Positions 24,901 through 36,900 of a stretch of 64,000 nucleotides of DNA are shown in pieces. The stretch is from positions 20,849,071-20,913,070 of the forward strand of contig CM018052.1 in the NCBI GenBank assembly GCA_008638375.1. The letters are read 5' to 3'. Below the pieces are notes generated by a model. That model did not search any database. It saw only the letters and a program-made list of their open reading frames with translations, and was not told the origin of the DNA. Both the position numbers and the translations under genes were made by a program. How positions within the stretch are numbered: position 1 is the stretch's first letter; every line of letters begins with the position of its first letter. The DNA comes from Nyssa sinensis (lineage: Eukaryota; Streptophyta; Magnoliopsida; Cornales; Nyssaceae).

Positions 24901-27900
24901 CGTTGATAGTAGTTTCCGTGTTGAAGACTGTTTCCTTATTCCCTGCTTGGCAGTCGTTACGGAAGCCATAAGGTCGGAACCATATGAAATGCTGACTGAA
25001 TATTGCCCAGGGCATAAGGTCTGGAAGATATGTGCATGAGAACGCCTTGGAGGCTCCGCTTGCACAGTATGACCGAGTTTGTCGGCTCTGTAGGATATAT
25101 ATATGAGATTGCCCTGAAGGCTATGAATGCTCTGTATGATGTATATATATGAGAATGCCCTGAAGGCTTATGGCTGCTCTGTATGATCGAGAATATCAGT
25201 TCTGTATGATCGAGATTATTGACTCTGTAAGCACACGTGTCTCAAGGTGATTGGTGTGTCTGTTTGTGGTATATCAATGTTATTAGAATTATATTAAAAT
25301 AATGTTTCAAATATAAAAATATAAGTTTAAAAAATTAAATTAACTAATTTAAATATAAATATTTTATTCTTCAAAGACAAAATGCTAATAATTCTAAACT
25401 TATAATAATAGGTAGTCTATTTAAAATTGACAAATAGTTACTAATTTTTTTTTTCCAGCTTTTTGTTTTGTTTTGAAAAATATATTCAAACAAATGTTTA
25501 TGGTGAGTGATGATGCTGCCTCCAGTCCACGGTGGATATAAGAGTTTAAGCAAGCAAGTGCAAAATACTCCCATTTTTGAAAGTCTCAAACATCAATCCA
25601 TTGTCTCACATCAATTAATAATGGGAAAGTCGAAAGCAAATGAAGGCTATTAAAGGACTCTTAGCTGCCACCATACAAAGCATGACAGTGAGCGCACCTT
25701 TTAAGGTTCATTCAATGCACTAAAGTTAAAAAATTTCAGAATTTTCCTTTAAATAGTGCTGTATCTCTGTGTTGTTTTTGGACCAGACGGTTCACTTGAA
25801 ACGCTTACGGCTGTATCTCTCTGTTGTTTTTGGACTAGACGGTTCACTTGAAACACTTACAGTTCAATTAAATCGGTGGTTAAACCACTGGTTTTACCGA
25901 TTTTTATGAAAGAAAGCGGTTTTGTGTTTGAAGTGGTTTTACGCTTTTAAACCAATCGGACTGTAGACCGGTTCACGCTTTTTCTGGTCCGGTCCGGTCC
26001 GGTCCGGGTTTTAAAACATTGCTCTCAACCTCTCTATTTTATTTTCATCTTCTCAATAAAACCCTAACAAGACCAAGGGTTTTAAATTCAACTCTATTTA
26101 TATAATTGTTATTTATTTTTGAACTTTATTATTCTATTTTAGGATTTGATTTAGAAGTATATTTTATTTTGGGTGATTTTCCTTTTTGGTAATTTTTCTT
26201 TTTAGGGTTTGTTTATAAATAGGCTGATTATAATGGAATAGTCTGTTTTTTGATGAATGATTTTTTTTTTTTTGTTTTAGTTGTGGTGTGGATTCCAATG
26301 CTTTCCCTAGGTGTGGATGCCTAGGGTTCTATTTCCCTTAGGTGCGGACTCCTAAGATCCTACATCCCTTTATTTGGTAGGGTAGTAGTTCTTTGTAGGA
26401 TTTAATTCATAGACAGTCTTTAAAAGTGGAAACAAATCATTTTTAATTGTTGTTGCATGTGTAAAAGCGATGTAGAGTCTGTTGAAATCACCAACTCTTC
26501 TAAAAGCTTAAGCTATGAGAGGGTGTAATTTTATTATTATATTCTCTAACATGCCCCCTCACGTATGACCAATCTGAGCCTATACGTGTCAATTCATATA
26601 ATGAAGGTGACGGTGAGATTTGAACCCAGGATCTTTTGCCTGCTTTATACCAAGTTGAAATCACCAACTCATCTAAAAGCTTAAGCTATTAGAGAGGGTG
26701 TAATTTTATTATTATATTTTCTAACAGAGTCTATTAGTCATCCTTGATTGCATTGCACAATTAGTTGATTAGGATGTGTGGATTCTCCTTCTTAGCTTGT
26801 TTACAATGCAATGGATGATTTCTAAATAAATTAGAGTGCATCAACCCCCTCTTTATTTTTCAATATTGAGATGATCTCTGCATTGTCTTGGTTTCCTTCA
26901 TAGACCTTTCCCTTTGATACCAAATTGATAACCTTGCTCTCTCAGGAATTGCATCCCTTCGATACCAAATTGATGTAACTTTGCTCTCTCAAGAATTGCA
27001 TCAACCCGTGTTAATTTGATTTTGTTATTTCTAAATATATGATATGACATCATATGATGAAAAATAAAGAAGAAGAAAATAGGAGAAAGAGATTGGATAA
27101 GGTGGATTTGGAGGAGGAGGCACTAAGAAGCACCGACATGTCTCCCAGCCTACAGTGTCTGTGTCTGACACACCTGGGATATGAACACGCTCGTCAAATA
27201 TGAGTATTTGTTTTTTTTTTTTTTTAATTCGAGCTCATTTTGGGACACTTCCAGACACATTGATGGAAGAAGAATGAGAGGCAATTTTTTGGATCATTTT
27301 TCAGATTTTTTTTTAAAAAAAATTTGATTGTGGAGAGGAGAATCAAACAAATCTGGCCTACCTGTTGGCAACAATGGACATCGGAGAGTCAAATACAATG
27401 TACTTCTTCTGCCGTCTAGACCTCTCTCTCTCTCTCTCTCTCTCTCGCTCTTGATTTTTATCTCGCACTTGCACTTACACTCGCACTCGCACTCTTGCTC
27501 ACGATCTCGCTTCGCTCGCTCAATCCTCTCGATATCGTCGAGGTTTTTTTTCCCCAAATTTGGACACCCCCTGCTCCTTCCCTTCCCCCTCCTCCATCTA
27601 ATGTTTTAGTCTCTAGACCCTTGACACCCCGTACCCCCCTCTTTTAGTTTCTAATACACTGTGAGATCTATTTTTTATTTATTAAATCTTTTAAATTAAA
27701 TTAATTTATATTTAACCTTTTTTTAACATTTATTATTAAAAAAAATAAAAAAAATAATTGCTTTGCACCACTTTAAATTTTATTGTTTATTGGATCAAAT
27801 AATAATAATAATAATAAAAATTTATATGTTTAATATTTTAATTAGTGTATTTAACCAATTTGTTGTTTTATATCACCAAATTAGTCAATAAAGTAAATTT

Positions 27901-30900
27901 TATTTTATTTTTTTAGTAAATCAACTTAATGAAACTTATGTGGTCTTTATTATTAATATTAATTTAGTAGGTGATCTTGAAATTGATTGAAATAATATTA
28001 AATTAAATTATATCATCATATATAAAAATATATATTATTCAGCGTGTCCTGACGTGTCCGTATCCAATTTTTTTCAAAAATGTCGTGTTGGCGTGTTTGT
28101 GTCGTGTCGTGTCATATGCGTGTCCATATCCATGCTTCTTAGGAGAGGCATGTTGGATTTTCCAAACCTCTCGTTCAGAAGAAAAGTGGAAGAAGACAAA
28201 AGACGAGATGATAAGAGAGGGAGGGTGCAGGAGGGACTCTTAATCCTTTGATATTTATAGAAGATATAAAATTATAGGTGGATAAAAGCAGATGATAGAT
28301 ACAAACATATACTGGAAATCCTGTTTTACAGCAATAGGACCTATATATAAACTTCATAAAACTTGTAAACTCGTATAAATCATCTAAAACTACTGTTACT
28401 CAAACACGATGACCTAATAAGACTTCAATTTGACCAGTGAAATAAATAAAAAGTCATTAAAAATAAACTATAATAATGTTATCTAGAAGGCTCCTATAAA
28501 ACTAGTTACCAATTAATGTTAAGTAACTAGTTACTACAAAGCTTAAGCTATTAGAGAATAGGCCAACAATGCATATCAAGTTCTCAATAACCATAGATTT
28601 GACCACTCAAATGAATAGAAATTTGTAAAATAACCCTTGGGGTTGGAGTTCGGAAGAGGCTTGGATAATATCTTAAGGCCCTACGTTTAACTCTCACCCA
28701 AGGGCCACTTACCTATCAAAATAAAAGTCGTAAAAATAATAATACATTAATGTTATCTAAAAGGCTCCTTTTAAAACTAGTCTTCATTTATTGTGAAGCA
28801 ACTAACTGCTTCAAAAGGTTAATCTATTAGAGAATGGGCCAACAGTGTATATCAAACTTTCAACACTCCCCCTCACGTGCAACTCTAGACTAACACGTGA
28901 GGTGGCAAAGAAATCATAGACAAACACGGAGCAGAACATAATGCAACTTTACACGAAAAGCCAAGCAGGGAATAAACACCAATGGAGAGAATTGAACCCA
29001 AGATCTCTCCTAACCATGGCTATGATACCATAGGCCAACAATGTATATCAAGCGCTCAACAATTGTATCCATTAACAAATCATCTTCTTGTGGTTCCTAC
29101 ATCAACTAAAGTGCTTCAATCAATTTTTTCAACTCCCCCCCCCCCCCCCATTGGGCTATATTATGGAGGCAAAAAGTTCTTTTTGTTTTTTTTTTTTTTT
29201 TTGTTTCCTTTTTGTTGGGGGGGGGGGGGGGGTTGGAAAGAGAACTATTTCAAGATGATAAAAAGATGCAATCGTGGAGAAGGTTGAAGTATTATGAGTT
29301 TGTGAGAGGTCATCTTAATGTTGATTTCGGTCTGAATTAGTAGTTCTTAGTATCCAGCTGAAGTTTGTTACATCTTTTACTGAAATATGCCTTCTCAATA
29401 CAAGTTAGTGAAATGGATGAATATTGGAGGAATTACTGAAAATATTGTGCAAAATTCCTTTGATTTTTATATGGTTAGAGTTCAGCTATGCTAGTGCTGA
29501 ACTGAGTTTTGCTTAATCTAAGTCAGAATGACTGTACATATATCCATGGTAATGCTATGTTGTACTAGAACGCAGAGACTAGAGAATGTTAATTTTGTGG
29601 ATGCAGAATTCTGAATTTAAGTGCTATATAAAACTGGCATGTCCATTTGCTATGAAGCACAAACACTCTATACCGACACTTGTGGACACTTTCTGGATAC
29701 ATGTCGAACACTAAAAAAAAATTGTTCAAATTTTGTACTTTTTTTGAATTTTGGACCCTTTCCTTGCATGTTAAGACATGTTAATACACATTAGTACACA
29801 TTTTGGACACGTTTCCTTTATTTTTTTTTTTTGGATTTTCCCCTCCTCTTCTCCTTAGTTTTTTTGGTTATATATATATACACACACATATATATGTTTC
29901 ATGTAATAGTTGGTAAATTTGTTTTGAAACTTGAATCATGGATGTTGATGATTAAATGAATAATTTCTTAAATTTTTATTTAAAGGCTTTGTTATTTTAA
30001 TATCTTAATAATATTTTTGTGATTTATGTATTTTTATGCCAGTTTTAATTGAAACAATGTTAGGTTCTTATTATATGGTTATAGAAAAAAAAATTATATA
30101 CATATATTCAACGTGTCGTTGATGTATCTGTGTCTTATTTTTTTTAGAAATGTTGTGTCCGTGTCGTGTCGTGTCGTGTCGTGTGGTGTCACATCCGTGT
30201 CCCTGTTAGAGTAGTTAATAGTTTCACATTGTAGTTTAACATGCCATTAAGGGTATTTTAGTATTTAGTCCTTTTGTTCTCTTGTTTCACCCTAGTATAA
30301 AGGGTCTTTCATTATTTTCCTAATAGTTTATCTTTTGTAAAACAAGGTTGGCATATAATAAGACTTCTCTCTTCTTCTTCATTTGTCTAAAGTTTACATG
30401 GTTTGAGAGCCTCAATCAAGTGTCAGACTTCATCAAAAACACTATGGGAGAACTTGAGGGGTACTGTTCGAGCCCTAATGTCATCATCTGTACAATGATG
30501 TCAGCATAATGTTAGCAGTTTCCGGCTGCTGATCACATGGTTTCGATCCTCTCTTCAAGCTGTGAATTATGATTATTTTTTCAGAATTTTTTGAAGCCAT
30601 CTGGTAGGGTTTTCTATTTCTTGAATGCTTTTAAGTAAAAAGGCTTCGATTTTTCGATCCGTTGATTTCTCGGCTTTCAGCTGTTTTTGTTGGTTTGATT
30701 CAGCTTGGAAGGGTGCTTCCAGACATATGGAGGTTTGTTGGAGTGATTCATGGCCATGTTGTTTGATTTAGATTAAAAAATAGCAACAAAAAAAATACTA
30801 TCTCGACTGTTCTGGGCTTTGTTTTTTCACTGTACAGTGCTTGGGGTTCTTTTGTTGGTTGGATGTGATTCTGAGTTTGTGGGAGTTATAATTTTGCATT

Positions 30901-33900
30901 GTAGCGTGCTTGGTGGTTGTTTGCATGTGATTTGGCTGTTGTTTGGTTGAAACCAAGAGAGAAAAATAATTCTTGATATCTTTTTATTCATAGGTACAAG
31001 GATATATATATACACATATTGAGAGTCTATAATAGGAAAGCCAACTAATTAGGAATCCCTACAATTAAGCCTATCTATACAAGTCAACCCTACAAGCTGT
31101 ATATTCTAGAACAATCCTACAGGCTGTACATGTATATTCTGTAACACTCCTCCTCAAGCTGGAGCATAGATATTAATCATGCCCAGCTTGTTGCAAATAT
31201 AATTGACCCGAGCCCCTTTAAAAGCCTTTGTAAAAATATCTCCTAGTTGTTCTCCAGTCTTCACATGTCTTGTAGAGATCAAATTTTGCTGCAACTTTTC
31301 ACGAAAAAAATGACAGTCAATCTCAATATGCTTAGTTCGTTCATGAAACACAGGATTGGAGGCAATATGAAGAGCAGCTTGGTTATCACACCACAACTTT
31401 GCTGGTATTGAAGCTTTAAGACCAACCTCAATTAAGAGTTGATATATCCACATTATCTCACATACAGACTGTGCCATAGCTCTATATTCTGATTCTGCAC
31501 TGGATCAAGACACAACATTTTGCTTCTTACTTTTCCATGAGATCAAATTTCCTCTAACAAAAACACAGTAGCCAGTAGTGGATCTTCGGTCAATCTTGGA
31601 ACCTGCCCAATCTGCATCTGAAAAGCATTTGATGTGAGTATGTCCATGATTTCTGTACAATAACCCTCGTCCAGGAGCTCCCTTTAAGTAACACAAGATC
31701 TGTTTTAAAGCTGCCCAATGGTGAATTGTTGGGGAGGACATGAACTGACTTACAATACTGATAGAGTATGCAATATCAGGACGAGTTACTGTAAGATAGT
31801 TCAATTTTCCAACCAGTCTCCTATACTTTTCAGGATCTTCAAATAAGTCTCCATCTTTTGTGAGTTGGAGATTAGGAAGCATTGGAGCACTGCATGGCTT
31901 AGCCCCCAACTTTCCAGTCTCAATTAATAGGTCAAGCACAAATTTCCTCTGAGATAAGAAGATGCCTTTCTTGCTTCGTGTCACCTCAATTCCCAAGAAA
32001 TACTTCAACACCCCTAAATCTTTCGTGTGAAACTGGCTGTGAAGAATGGACTTCAGAGATGAAATTCCCACAATATCACTTCCAGTAATAACAATATCAT
32101 CCACATACACAACAAGGAGAATGATGCCAGATGTAGAATGTTTATAGAAAACTGAGTGGTCAGACTTGCTCTTATTCATTCCAAACTTTTCCACTGCTTG
32201 ACTAAATTTTCCAAACCAAGCACGGGGACTCTGTTTCAAGCCATATAGGGACTTACGAAGATGACAAACTTGCCCACACTCCCCCTGAGCAACAAACCCA
32301 GGTGGTTGCTCCATATACACTTCTTCCTGGAGATCACCATGTAAGAAAGCATATTTTATGTCTAACTGATGTCAAGGCCAATCATTAGTAGCTGCCATAG
32401 AAATAAATAAACGAACCGAGGTCAATTTAGCGACGAGGGAGAAAGTGTCAGAATAATCCACACCATAAGTCTGAGCATAGCCTTTAGCCACAAGACGGGC
32501 TTTAAGGCGAGCCACGGAGCCATCAGAATTGAATTTGATAGCAAACACCCATTTATAGCCAATAGCTTTCTTTCCTGCAGGTAAGGGCACCAAATCCTAA
32601 GGACCATTCGCATCTAAAGCATTCATCTCTTCTATCATAGCATCACGCCATCCAGGATGGGACAAGGCTTCATGCACAGTTTTGGGAATAGTCACAGAAT
32701 CAAGGGAGGCAACAAAAGAACAAGAAGAAGAAGACAAGTGAGCATAAGAAACAAACGAGGAAATAGGATAAGTGCACTGACGCGTACCTTTGTGAAGGGC
32801 AATTGGGAGATCAAGATCACTGGTCAGTGGATCTGATGGCAAAGAAGAAACAAATGCCGGACATGTATCAGGTGGGTCTCGTCGTCTAGAATAAACATAG
32901 CGAATAGGAGGTGGTGGTGGTGTAGCAGCAGGAGTAGGAGCTACATTAGTGGACTGAGAGGTGATAGTATAAACCAACATATCATCATTCTCCCCCTGAT
33001 TGGAAGAAGGAGAAGAAGTAGGGAAAAAAGGAATATGTTCTAGAAAGGTAACATCAGCCGACACAAGATACTTGTTGAGACTAGGACAATAGCACCGATA
33101 ACCCTTTTGGAGATGAGAGTAACCCAGAAAAACACATTTTAAAGACTTGGGATCCAATTTAGTGACCTGGGGACGAATATCACGCGCAAAACAAGTATTA
33201 CCAAATATTCGGGGTTCAATAGGAAACAAGGGTTTAGTTGGAAAAAGGACACTATAAAGAGTCTCACCATTAAGAACAGATGAAGGCATGCGATTAATCA
33301 AAAAACAGGCTATGGAAACAGCATTAGCCCAAAATGGTTTAGGAACGTGCATTTGAAATAAGAGTGCCCTGGCTGTCTCAAGGAGATGCCTATTTTTCCT
33401 TTCTGCCACACCGTTCTGAGATGGTGTGTCAACATAAGAGGATTGGTGAAGAATGTCATTCTGAATCATGTAAGTTTGAAAGGAATCGGAAAAATATTCT
33501 TTGGCATTATCACTTCGTAATGTATGCACAGAAACATGAAACTGTGTTTGAATTTCAGCACAAAACGCACTAAAATGAGAAAATAATTCAGAACGATTTT
33601 TCATTAAATAAAGTCAAGTCACACGAGAAAAATCATCAACAAAAGTAACAAAATATCGAAATCCAGTTTTGGACACAACAGGACACGGACCCCAAACATC
33701 TGAATGGACTAACTTAAAGGGAAAACTAGCCCTTTTATTGACTCGAGGGACTGAAGGCAAACGATGATGTTTTGCAAACTGACACGTCTCACAATCTAAG
33801 GAAAATACATTATGAAATTGAGGACATAGTTTCTTCAATAGAGGTAAAGGATGTCCCAACCAACAATGTGAGTCAAACGGAGTTAAGACACCTAAACATG

Positions 33901-36900
33901 CAATGGGCCTGGGCACCCGGGTATCCAGAATGTAGAGACCGCCTAATTCATATCCTTTACCAATAATCTTCTTCGTCATAAGATTCTGAAAAAGACAATG
34001 ATCAGGAAAAAATGAGATGCAACAATTCAGGGTACGAGTAAGTTTACTTACGGACATTAAATTAAAAGAAAATCTTGGTAGACTCAATACAGACGACAGG
34101 GAAATTAATGGAGTTGGACTAACAGTACCAGAACCAAGAACAGAAGAAGTAGAACCATCAGCTAAAGTAACACTAGAGGGAGATGTGTGATACTGAAAAG
34201 TGGAGAAAAGACTAGGATTACCTGTCATATGATCTGTGGCACCAGAATCAATAACCCATTGTGAGGAAGAAGAAAGAAGACACGTATTTGGTTTACCTAA
34301 CTCAACCATGGCAGTGATGGGGTGAGATGAATTCTTCAAGGCTCCTTGGTACTGAGTGAATTTAGCAAATGCATCTGCAGAAACTTGTAATGGTCTGCTC
34401 AGATGAGCTAGGTGTAGCAAGAGTAACGGCAACATGGGCTGAGTGAGACTTCTGAGATTTATTTTGCAATTTCTTGCACGTGCATTTGGTATGGCCCGAC
34501 TCATGACAATAATAACATACAACTCCCCCTGCATCCTGACCCTTATCGTCCCGACTGCCTGTACCTCCTCCTCTGTGATGATTCTTATGATATGACCGTC
34601 CAGGCTCAGATCCACCATTATGACTAACAAGAGCACTAGGAGCATGAACAGATGGAGTAACAAATGCACGGGTATCTGTGCGAAGTACCCTAGTAAAGAC
34701 CTCGTGGAGAGAGGAAATCTCAACACTAGAGAGGATCTGAGATTTAGCAATCTCAAACTGAGAATTAAGGCCAGCTAAGAAACTCATTACTGCCATTTGC
34801 TCTCGTTGAGCTTGCTGGATTTTGACATCAGGACTAAAAGGTAACAAGACATTCAATTCTTCATAGGTCCTTTTGAAATTCATAAAATAGGCCTGAAAAG
34901 ATTGATCTTGTTGTTCTGCCCGGTAAAAGCCCTTACAAACTTCATAAATACGGGAAATGTTTTTCCCTTTCCAGAATACAGAAATTCTAAATATTCCATC
35001 ATCTCTTTAACATACAGTGATTAATTAGGCTAACAACCTCAATGTTAATAGAGTTCCTGATTTGTAAGAACAAGCGAGCATCATCTCTCAACCATTCCTT
35101 GCGAGTCTCATTCGTTGGTGGATCTTCAATGAGATGATTGTCCTTAGAAATGCTCCGCAGGTAAATCCTAACAGTCTTACACCAATCCAAATAATTCGGA
35201 CCAGTTAATTTATGTTCTGTGATTTTGGACATCACGGGAATGACATCAGTCACGACTAAATTCTTTTGTTCGTCAGCCATAGAAACAAAACCACCAAGAA
35301 GCAACGAACCAAGAAGAACAGCAGCAGGGAAGCACCAACAGTGAAGCAACAGGACAAACAGAGGGTCCAAACGAACAACCGTGAAGCAACAAGGACACAC
35401 AGAGTATCCAAACCAATAGCAGCGAAGCAACCGGATACACAGAAGTGCCGGACAAGGTGAGGCGACACCGGGAAGGCTGACCGGAGGACGAAACGCAGTT
35501 GCACGCTCCTCCATGCGCCGGCGCGTGAGGTCAGTGACTAAGGCGAAAACTTCTGGTGTGCGTGAGGCTCACGCGCTGGGCTTCTGGTGACCGGACTTCA
35601 GGTAGAGACCGATCGACAGGTGGGGCATCAGGCCTGACCGGAGGTGAGAATGCTTGGTCACACGAACAGGGTGACCTAAGAAATTTTTCAAAGTCTGCTC
35701 ACTGTGGGCAGACTGGCCGGAAAGAAAAGAGAAGAAAAGTGGAAGAAAGAAAGGAAAAAAAAATAGCTGCAGGAAAATTTTTTCAATCCTGCTCTAATAC
35801 CATGAAACCAAGAGAGAAAAATAATTCTTGATATGTTTTTATTCATAGGTACAAGGATATATATATATATACACAGATTGAGAGTCTATAATAGGAAAGC
35901 CAACTAATTAGGAATCCCTACAATTAAGGCTATCTATACAAGTCAACCCTACAAGTTGTATATTCTAGAACAATCCTACAGGCTGTACATGTATATTCTG
36001 TAATAGTGTTGAATGTTATTTTGATCAGGCTTGTATTGGTCCAGTACTTCGGGGTTTCTTGTTTGCTGCTTGGATGTGATTAGCTGTGTTTGGTGTTGGG
36101 TGTGATTCTATGTTGGTTTATATTGGTCCAATGTTGTGCTGGTTTGTTGCATTTTGGGGAAAAAACAATTCCCCTTGCATATTGTAATTTGCTTTTGCTT
36201 TATATTGTACTCTGAGGCTATGGCAAGTGGGAATTTAGAAAAGGGTCTACTTTAGTTCCCTACACATACTAACACTCAGTATAGGTAGAGAGGTCGAGTG
36301 GGTTTTGATGAGTGTAGTTTCTGTCGCAAAAGGGACACTGGAAGATTGATGTCCTCAATTGGTGGATAAAAGAATACTTGGCCCACAACAACAATATTTT
36401 GAAGGTAGGGATCGACACATTGTAGTAGTTCCACCACCAGTGGATGAGTCCTCGACATCAACTCCCTCTTTGTCTTTGATTGTTGAGCAATTGCAGAAGC
36501 TCCTTTCTATTTATCAGCCTAATGCCCCTTTAGTCTCTCCCTTTGTAGGTTCATACTCCTCAGGGCCTTCAGGTATATCTCGGACCACTTGAGTTTTTGA
36601 CTTAGGTTCTACTCATCACATGACTAGTCATTCCTCTATTTGTCTCTACTTTTTCTCCCCCTTCTGTCTCGGTCCTTGCTGCCAATGGTACTCCTATGTC
36701 CTTGGCAGTCATTGGGTCTATTGTTTCTCCTCAATTATCTCTTCTTGATGTCTATTATATTCCTCAACTCACTTTAAATTTGATTTCTATTAGTCAATTA
36801 TTTGATTCTGGCTTTTTGGTTCATTTTTCTACCTTTGGTTGTGTTGTGGAGGATTCTCGGTCCAAGAAATTGATTGGGACAGCCCGTAGAAAGGGAGGAT

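Larger units (their letters stand above)
19044..26093 (+). mobile_element. Copia LTR retrotransposon B (same family as A), inserted in 3' LTR of C
   Basis: The 5' LTR is 19044-19261 (TGTTAGAATATG...TTCAACT). The 3' LTR starts at 24251 and is itself split by a hAT-like element (24404-26021), resuming at 26030 and ending at 26093. The primer site TAGTATCAGAG lies at 19262 and the purine tract TTGAGGGGGAG before 24251. The flanks ATATT (19039-19043) and CTATT (26094-26098) fit a 5-bp duplication with one change. Without the hAT insertion it would be about 5.4 kb. Coding is much more decayed than in A. Confidence 0.85.
13694..26367 (+). mobile_element. Non-autonomous LTR retrotransposon C with nested insertions
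   Basis: The 5' LTR is 13694-14021. The 3' LTR is split into 18980-19043 and 26094-26367 by Copia element B. Both copies share GGATTCCRATGCTTTCCCTA, TGGATGCCTAGGGTTC and a TATAAATAGGCTGAT promoter-like block. A primer site TGGTATTAGAGC follows the 5' LTR at 14026-14037, and a purine tract AGGGAGAAA precedes the 3' LTR. The flanks are CTTTT (13689-13693) and CTTTA (26368-26372). The ~3.3 kb of its own interior encodes no gag or pol that I recognise, so it is probably non-autonomous. Confidence 0.72.
30948..36005 (-). mobile_element. Copia LTR retrotransposon E, nearly intact, nested in D
   Basis: LTRs of ~200 bp at 30948-31146 and 35803-36005, nearly identical, read on the - strand as TGTTACAGAATATAC...CTTGGTTTCA. 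Primer site TGGTATTAGAGC (reverse strand, 35791-35802); purine tract AGCTTGAGGAGGAG at 31147. No clean 5-bp duplication is visible (TTGGT left, GTGTT right). Interior coding is almost continuous, with about one frameshift and four stops. Confidence 0.9.

Noticed and set aside
24706..25065. 119-codon - strand frame in the hAT-like element
   Set aside because: No recognisable family or targeting signal; lies in repeated non-coding interior.
30948..36005. Clean 5-bp target duplication for element E
   Set aside because: Flanks TTGGT and GTGTT do not match, so I do not claim one; the nest is inferred from D's continuity instead.
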